Positions 53,570-58,255 of a stretch of 58,255 nucleotides of DNA are shown one piece after another. Under the pieces are notes generated by a model that was given only the letters and a program-made list of their open reading frames with translations, made no database searches and was not told where the DNA came from. The DNA comes from Blautia glucerasea. Its GTDB lineage: Bacteria; Bacillota; Clostridia; Lachnospirales; Lachnospiraceae. Positions within the stretch are counted from its first letter, which is position 1. Every line of letters begins with the position of its first letter. The translations under genes were made by a program, and so were the position numbers. The DNA lies in the NCBI RefSeq assembly GCF_013304385.1, contig NZ_JAAITU010000023.1, positions 1-58,255 of the forward strand, in the 5' to 3' direction.

Positions 53570-54224
53570 ATCGATACCCAGTCCCCCACACAGTAATAAT
53601 ATGCTTTGGATCCTTCGGATCCTGCTCAATCTTCTTACGAAGCCATTTAATGTGAACAGTAAGGGTCTGTAGCTCGGATTCGCTGTCACTGCCCCATACA
53701 CGATTAAACAGGTATTCCTTCTTTAGAGTAGTTCCTTTATTCTCGACCAACAGCTTTAGTAATTGAAATTCCTTTTCCGTAACATTCACAGGCTTTCCAT
53801 TCACAGTAATGGTCTGGGATACGTTATTCAGCTTCAGATGGCCGCACACAAGCTCATCCAGCGCATATTTCCGCTTGAAGATCCCATTGATCTTTGCCAT
53901 CAGTATATCAATATCATAAGGCTTGCCGATGTAGTCATCCGCTCCAATCTGCAAGCCTTTTAATGTACTTTCCTTATCTGTCCTGGCACTTGCAATGAGA
54001 ATATGGGTATTGGAAGTCTCCCGTATTTTGGCACAGACAGAAAAACCATCCACTCCTGGCAGGCCGATATCCAGCACGATCAGATTGGCGCCGTACCTTT
54101 CAAAAATGTCAAGGGCTTTTTCCCCTGTTTCTGCAAGACTTACGGTATAATTCTCTTTTCTGATAAAATCGCATAACAGTGTCCCGATTTCTATGTTGTC
54201 TTCTACAATAATAATATCCGGCAC
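53562..54224 (-). CDS. OmpR/PhoB family response regulator
   Basis: A 220-aa regulator with a receiver domain (acidic pocket at Glu8/Asp9, phospho-acceptor Asp52 in LDIGLPGVDG, conserved Lys in GKPYD). A C-terminal winged helix follows, ending TVWGTGYRYE. It is the first gene of the unit with kinase, permease and ATPase and probably activates the exporter genes. The promoter at 54273-54299 has short spacing, which may call for an activator. Confidence 0.95.
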   Translation of the reverse strand: MPDIIIVEDNIEIGTLLCDFIRKENYTVSLAETGEKALDIFERYGANLIVLDIGLPGVDGFSVCAKIRETSNTHILIASARTDKESTLKGLQIGADDYIGKPYDIDILMAKINGIFKRKYALDELVCGHLKLNNVSQTITVNGKPVNVTEKEFQLLKLLVENKGTTLKKEYLFNRVWGSDSESELQTLTVHIKWLRKKIEQDPKDPKHIITVWGTGYRYE

Positions 54225-54272
54225 CTGTTTCTCCCTCCTGTGGTTCAGTCATGTCTTGTAACTGATATACAG

Positions 54273-54299
54273 ATTATACATCTGCCAGCCAAAAGTCAA
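54273..54299 (-). promoter_or_regulatory. Promoter of the two-component/ABC unit
   Basis: Minus strand TATAAT (54273-54278) with TTGACT (54294-54299) at 15 bp, or TTGTTG at 18 bp. Confidence 0.55.
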
Positions 54300-54339
54300 C
54301 AAAATGTTTGATCATTCCCGATACCACAGCATTATAAAT

Positions 54340-54361
54340 CCCGGCTGAAAATTCAGCCGGG
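54340..54361. terminator. Terminator between coat-like gene and regulator
   Basis: CCCGGCTGAA/TTCAGCCGGG form a perfect 10-bp stem with a 2-nt loop, flanked by T-rich DNA on both strands. Confidence 0.8.
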
Positions 54362-54378
54362 TTATTTCTACACATCCA

Positions 54379-54834
54379 CTATGCCATGCTGTTGACCGTT
54401 TTATATTTATAAAGCATCTCCGCATGGTTCTGCTCTTCGATCTGGATATCTGCCAAAAGTTTTCTCACACCTGGATCTCCAAACGCAAACACTTCCGTAT
54501 TGTAAGTGGAAGAAACAAGTTTTTCTGTTCCGATACAATCGGTTGCAAGGAAGCTGTCTGCCTTCTTATCCTCTGAAGGTGCCATACTGTACGTAGCGGT
54601 TGGTTGATAATCTTTCCCCGCACAGTCATTGCAATCACAGGAAGGTACTCTTCCAGACAATACCTGTGTGAGCGAATCTAAATGTTTCTGCTCTTTTCCC
54701 TGCAGGTCTGTAAACAGGTCAACAAGTACCTGATCCTTGGCAAGCTTACTATATCTCTGGTATTTTTCCACACAGGACTGCTCCTGTGTCTGCAAATCTT
54801 TGATCACAGTTGTCTCTTTGTCACTTAATATCAT
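54379..54834 (-). CDS. CotF-like/ferritin-like spore coat family protein
   Basis: A 151-aa helical protein of the coat F/ferritin-like type. Its pattern is MILSDKETTVIKDLQTQEQ, then KYQRYSKLA..., LTDLQGKEQKHL, a Cys/Gly linker (CDCNDCAGKDY), and a final IEEQNHAEMLYKYK. The spaced Glu/His residues resemble a rubrerythrin-like four-helix bundle, but the linker with three cysteines is unusual. It may be a spore coat or stress protein. It stands alone, between terminators. Confidence 0.75.
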   Translation of the reverse strand: MILSDKETTVIKDLQTQEQSCVEKYQRYSKLAKDQVLVDLFTDLQGKEQKHLDSLTQVLSGRVPSCDCNDCAGKDYQPTATYSMAPSEDKKADSFLATDCIGTEKLVSSTYNTEVFAFGDPGVRKLLADIQIEEQNHAEMLYKYKTVNSMA

Positions 54835-55017
54835 CTTTCTGCCTCTTTCCCACAGGTCTTAAAACCTGTGATAAATTTGTATGATTCATGATGATATTAT
54901 GCGCCCCAGAAATAGTAATTATTCATTTTCTTTGTAATAAAGCGACTAAGTCCGTTTCAAGAATCTTAAGTTTCTCGATCGTTAAGGAGCTTGTTATATT
55001 TTGCTCCACCAGTTCGA

Positions 55018-55419
55018 TTATTTCATATACTTCCCAATCGTATTGATCAAAGAGATATCTGCCGGCAGCCAAGCAACGCTGTCTAACTGATCCTTGGTAA
55101 GCCACTTTGCAGCTTCTGCTTCTTTTAGCTCAAGATGGCCTTTTGTTACTTCCGCCCAAAAACAATCCATAGAAAGGTGGAAGCTGGGATAATCATACTC
55201 AATCGTATCCACCCATTCACCAATCTTGATTTCTGTATCCAGTTCTTCCATTATTTCTCTTGCAAGAGCCTGCTGTGGTGTCTCTCCGGCTTCTACCTTT
55301 CCTCCCGGAAATTCCCATCCACCCTTAAATTCACCATAGCCTCTTGCCGTTGCAAATATTTTATTTTTCTCTTTCATATTGTCGCAGATAATTGCTGCTA
55401 CTACTTTTATTGTTTTCAT
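55018..55419 (-). CDS. NUDIX hydrolase (MutT-like)
   Basis: A 133-aa (deoxy)nucleoside triphosphate pyrophosphohydrolase. The NUDIX box GGKVEAGETPQQALAREIMEEL spans about 39-60 with all key Glu residues. The rest fits MutT-type 8-oxo-dGTP hydrolases (VVAAIICD start, FPGGK). It lies 21 nt downstream of the helicase gene, a pairing that recurs with DUF3427 helicases. A short open stretch after its stop (54923-55009, reading ITSSLTIEKLKILETDLV) has no good start and is left unassigned. Confidence 0.9.
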   Translation of the reverse strand: MKTIKVVAAIICDNMKEKNKIFATARGYGEFKGGWEFPGGKVEAGETPQQALAREIMEELDTEIKIGEWVDTIEYDYPSFHLSMDCFWAEVTKGHLELKEAEAAKWLTKDQLDSVAWLPADISLINTIGKYMK

Positions 55420-55440
55420 CTATTGAATACCTCTAACTAT

Positions 55441-57785
55441 TTATGCCGTAATATTAGACTGCAAGTATCTTAACAAATCCTCTCGCACTGCATGATGCAT
55501 TTTTATAGTAACCTTTGTGATTGGCTGCATACGTCCACGATTATCTTCTTTCTGTGCATTTAAGGCTTTTACGATATCGAACTGTCCCATGTAATAAAAA
55601 CTTGTCTCCGCATCTGATTTTTTCACAAGTAAATGCTTTCTTGCAGCTCCAAGCACATCCTGCATATAAGAGCTGTCCAGACCTTTTCCAATCTGTGAAT
55701 CCCACTTAAAGATCAGATTGTCCTCAAATGCATCTGCGTAATCCGGTTTTCCATCCACATAATTTTTTTCATCCTGGCTCTCTTCTTTATGATAGGTAAT
55801 GAAAATAAAAACATCGTCTTTAATTCGTTTCATACCATACATGATAGAGGAAAGATCCTTCCCACAGTTCATAAGCAGACTGACATCCCTTCTGGAATAC
55901 TTTTCATATAGCACAAAGGGATTGTCCGCACTCCTTCCCGGAAGATACCTCTCCTGATATCTGGTAATACCAACCTTTATAATATCTTCCACCTGTGTAT
56001 AGAACTGCCTGTGTGTAAGTCTTTCAGCGTAGCTTTGCACTCTTTGGATCATTCCAGGCCGGGTGCTTTCCAGGATATCGATCAGACTGAATTTCTGATA
56101 TTCTGCTTCTTTACTCACAAAATGTCCCTGCAGCACCTGAACAGCATCCTTTACCTGTGCTATGCTGACCTCAAATCCAAACTTCTTTTTGTATTCTTCT
56201 GCAAAATCCTCAATCTCGATCTGATCTTTGTGAAGAAGCTGACCAAGTATTGCAAGCTCATCTGGACGCACTCCTGAGAGAACCGTTTTAGACAAGTACT
56301 CCAGTGTTAATTTTTCCTGTTCACTTAAACAATTCTTGTATTTCTCCTTTTCCATAGCCTGCATAAAAGCATCATACGTTTTATATTCTCTAATGATCAC
56401 CAACGGATCAATTTCCTGATTCTCATAGAAATCATACAGAAGCGGAATCCGTCCCAATCGATTCTTCAAAGAAATATAGCTTTCTTTGATCAAGGCTTTC
56501 ATACCTTTAATCCTGTCGATGGACTTAAAGATCTTGTCCTTGGAGATCTGGTCAAAATGAACGGTCGATGCCCCTGGTATTGTACTATTCCCACTAATCA
56601 CGTACTTGCGGATCACATCTGCATTATAGGAACGATCCCCTGATAATGCCACCGGTATCATGAAATTATTATTATAATTCCCGATAAAATCCAAAACAAC
56701 AACATATTCTTTCCCCGGTGCTTTTCTCAGACCTCGTCCCAGCTGCTGAATGAATACAATCGGCGACTGTGTAGGTCTAAGCATAATAACCTGATTCACT
56801 TCAACAATATCCACGCCTTCATTTAATATGTCACAGGAGAAAATATAATCCAGAGGCTGCATCTCCTCTGTTGCAGCAGCTTCATCCATGGCCACTCTTT
56901 CAAATGCCGCCTGGCGTATCTCCTCACTGTCATTACCACTTAATGCAACTGTACGGTATCCCAGTGCATTGAACTTTCGTGATAATTTTACCGTCCTGGT
57001 TATCATCCCGTTTGTCCGGAGTAGCTGTCATGCCCAAGAACAGCTTCGGTTTAAAATAATTAATGACCTTGGTGTAGATGTTGTTAGAACTATGGTGTGC
57101 TTCATCCAAAATAATGCAATCAAAATCATCCGGCTTGTACTGAAACAAATGTGTATCTCTATTCAAAGTTTCTACTGTTGCAAAAACATAGTCTTTCTCA
57201 TATTCATAGGAACCGGCACCCACAAGGCCCATGGTAACACGTCTGTCAAATACCTTTTCATACGATTTCCTCTGCGACTTCTCCATTTTCCGTAGAAATC
57301 AGTTTTGTATTCCACTCTTTATTAACCGTCAGCGCCGCACTTGTCATATTGGAACTTCCAATGATGATCCGGTAAATCTCTTCTTTTTTGAAAATATATC
57401 CCTTCGTGTGGAAGCCATTTCCGGCAGCTTCCACGTCATACATTTTCAACGTAATATTTTTCAATCCATTGAGTTTTTCAAGTGCTCTCGGCTCGCTGAA
57501 ATTCAGATAATTGGTTGTAAGAATCTGCCCCTTAATCCCCTTTTCTTCAAGCTCTTTTAAGGTCTGAAGAAGCGGAGTCACACCACCCATTGTGATAAAT
57601 GCAACACTGATCTGAAACTGATCACAGCGCAGCAATTCATCCTCCACAGATGAAATTACCTTCTTCCCTTCTTCTGGATTATTCGACACAAATGCTGGCT
57701 TGTACGCCAGATTTGCCGCCACGGAACCATTTATATAAGCGGCACTTAAGCCATTTTGCAATTCATTGATCACATTCGCATCCAT
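55441..57785 (-). pseudogene. PLD-DEAD helicase-DUF3427 protein with two internal deletions
   Basis: Three consecutive frames are pieces of one gene. 57258-57785 is an N-terminal phospholipase-D-like nuclease domain (FHTKGYIF, with His126/Lys128, and GSSNMTS). 56933-57286 is a helicase fragment with motif II DEAH (IILDEAHHSS) and motif III (GMTATPDKRDD). 55441-57006 carries GYRTVALSGND, motifs V-VI (QQLGRGLRKAPGKEYVVVLDF) and a C-terminal DUF3427 domain. The stretch with Walker A is missing at the first junction (near 57260) and about 150 residues are missing at the second (near 57000). Both joins shift frame, so no working helicase is made. The intact gene would be a defence-type or repair helicase, followed by the NUDIX gene. 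Confidence 0.8.
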
Positions 57786-57837
57786 TGAAAAATCTCCCTC
57801 TCATTCCGTAATGAGCAAAACAAATACTTTGCTTAGT

Positions 57838-57866
57838 ATTATACCTTATAGGAGAGAGTTTGTCAT
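57838..57866 (-). promoter_or_regulatory. Promoter with overlapping inverted repeat before the helicase relic
   Basis: Minus strand ATGACA (57861-57866) and TATAAT (57838-57843) are 17 bp apart. AGCAAA/TTTGCT arms (57814-57834 region), bounded by TAAT/ATTA, overlie the start point and may be an operator. The ribosome site GGGAG lies before the ATG. Confidence 0.6.
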
Positions 57867-58037
57867 TGAATATCCATGAAGCATGCATGACAAAGACAAC
57901 CGAACGAAACGGTAACAATAAAAAACTGGTTCGAACATATTAAGGTTGATCATTGTATCTGAACCTGTCTTTTCTATGGTCTTTCCGATGAATAGCTAGG
58001 CTGGCTTTTCATTGAGATTTCTCTTATGCTTTTTTCG

Positions 58038-58066
58038 TTGACATTTAATACTGTTCAATGTATCAT
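58038..58066 (+). promoter_or_regulatory. Outward promoter near the right edge
   Basis: TTGACA (58038-58043) and TATCAT (58061-58066), 17 bp apart, read toward the window end. No gene on this strand follows within the window. The rest of 57867-58100 shows no gene. Confidence 0.45.
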
Positions 58067-58100
58067 ATAATCAAGAAATGGGTTTTGTTACTGAGTAAGG

Positions 58101-58226
58101 TCATTTGACTGGAAAAGATTGCTCGTTTCTTTTTTTTATTTTCATGATATCGTATAAGTAATATTTCCCATCTTCATCGTGTCTGACCAACATCGCAACA
58201 GTGACATACTCCCACCACTTAAATCT
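58101..58226 (-). pseudogene. C-terminal fragment of an unrecognised protein
   Basis: The minus strand reads RFKWWEYVTVAMLVRHDEDG, KYYLYDIMKIKKRN and a short tail to TGA at 58101-58103. A stop codon precedes it (58227-58229). The text resembles C-terminal ends of large phage or conjugative-element proteins, but I cannot name the family. It has no start and meets the IS-like hairpin at its 5' side. Confidence 0.4.
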
Positions 58227-58245
58227 CTAATTTTGAAGTGGGGGC
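58211..58245 (+). mobile_element. IS200/IS605-like end hairpin at window edge
   Basis: CCCACCACTT (58211-58220) pairs imperfectly with AAGTGGGGG (58236-58244), followed by CTTCTTGCTCA. This is the kind of subterminal structure and trailing text I associate with IS200/IS605 (TnpB/omega-RNA) ends in Firmicutes. The transposase itself would lie beyond the window. Confidence 0.4.
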
Positions 58246-58255
58246 TTCTTGCTCA

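Noticed and set aside
54923..55105. 60-aa frame after the NUDIX gene
   Set aside because: Its first half is antisense-free overlap with the NUDIX gene in another frame, and no start with a ribosome site exists for the rest.

Overview
The window looks like a low-to-mid GC Firmicutes chromosome of the family Lachnospiraceae, probably a gut species near Blautia or Mediterraneibacter. The reasons are the protein flavour (DUF6145, lysS with a C-terminal tRNA-binding domain, GreA, CvfB, a CotF-like coat protein, cyclase, YitT, DUF4143 and PDDEXK_9 ATPases), strong AGGAGG ribosome sites and sigma-A type promoters. The genus is an inference. No rRNA, tRNA or CRISPR array was seen.

Layout. 1-2890 is the edge of a mobile (ICE-like) element: a broken parA at the window edge, a long conserved-looking leader, a 59-aa protein and a five-fold zinc-ribbon protein with a possible nuclease tail. 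It ends against the stop codon of lysS, whose last third has different codon use from its catalytic core. 2889-6515 holds lysS-greA and a membrane-linked glycosyltransferase. 6946-10604 (plus strand) is a small surface-polysaccharide module: pyruvyl transferase, Fe-S oxidoreductase and flippase. 10769-15944 is a giant secreted repeat protein split by a frameshift. 16303-30820 is a long minus-strand housekeeping run: cvfB, dnaE, pfkA, ktrB, ktrA, an RNA methylase, nfeD/SPFH, argF, birA, DUF6145, dusB and an M20 peptidase. 30967-42921 carries a wall-binding D,D-carboxypeptidase, an ABC-transporter stump, an RHH/SPFH pair with an operator-like promoter, ribokinase, acyl-ACP thioesterase, a MATE and an MFS transporter, a secreted transglutaminase, cysteine desulfidase, DUF308 and ftsH. 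43154-49057 is accessory: a truncated PDDEXK_9 ATPase, a cyclase, a DUF4143 ATPase behind phased repeats, and a cluster of small unknown genes divergent from an XRE regulator. 49206-54224 is a two-component system with its MacB/Bce-like ABC exporter. 54379-58255 holds a coat-like protein, a NUDIX hydrolase, a helicase wrecked by two deletions, and an IS200/IS605-like edge.

The strongest unexplained signals are: an identical 129-bp multi-hairpin element present twice, one copy lying inside a tandem array next to dnaE; the lysS 3' end abutting a mobile element; the four phased AAAACGTGA-type repeats before the DUF4143 ATPase; and the small-gene cluster around 46.7-47.9 kb. All statements rest on reading the sequence and on family knowledge; no database search was run.
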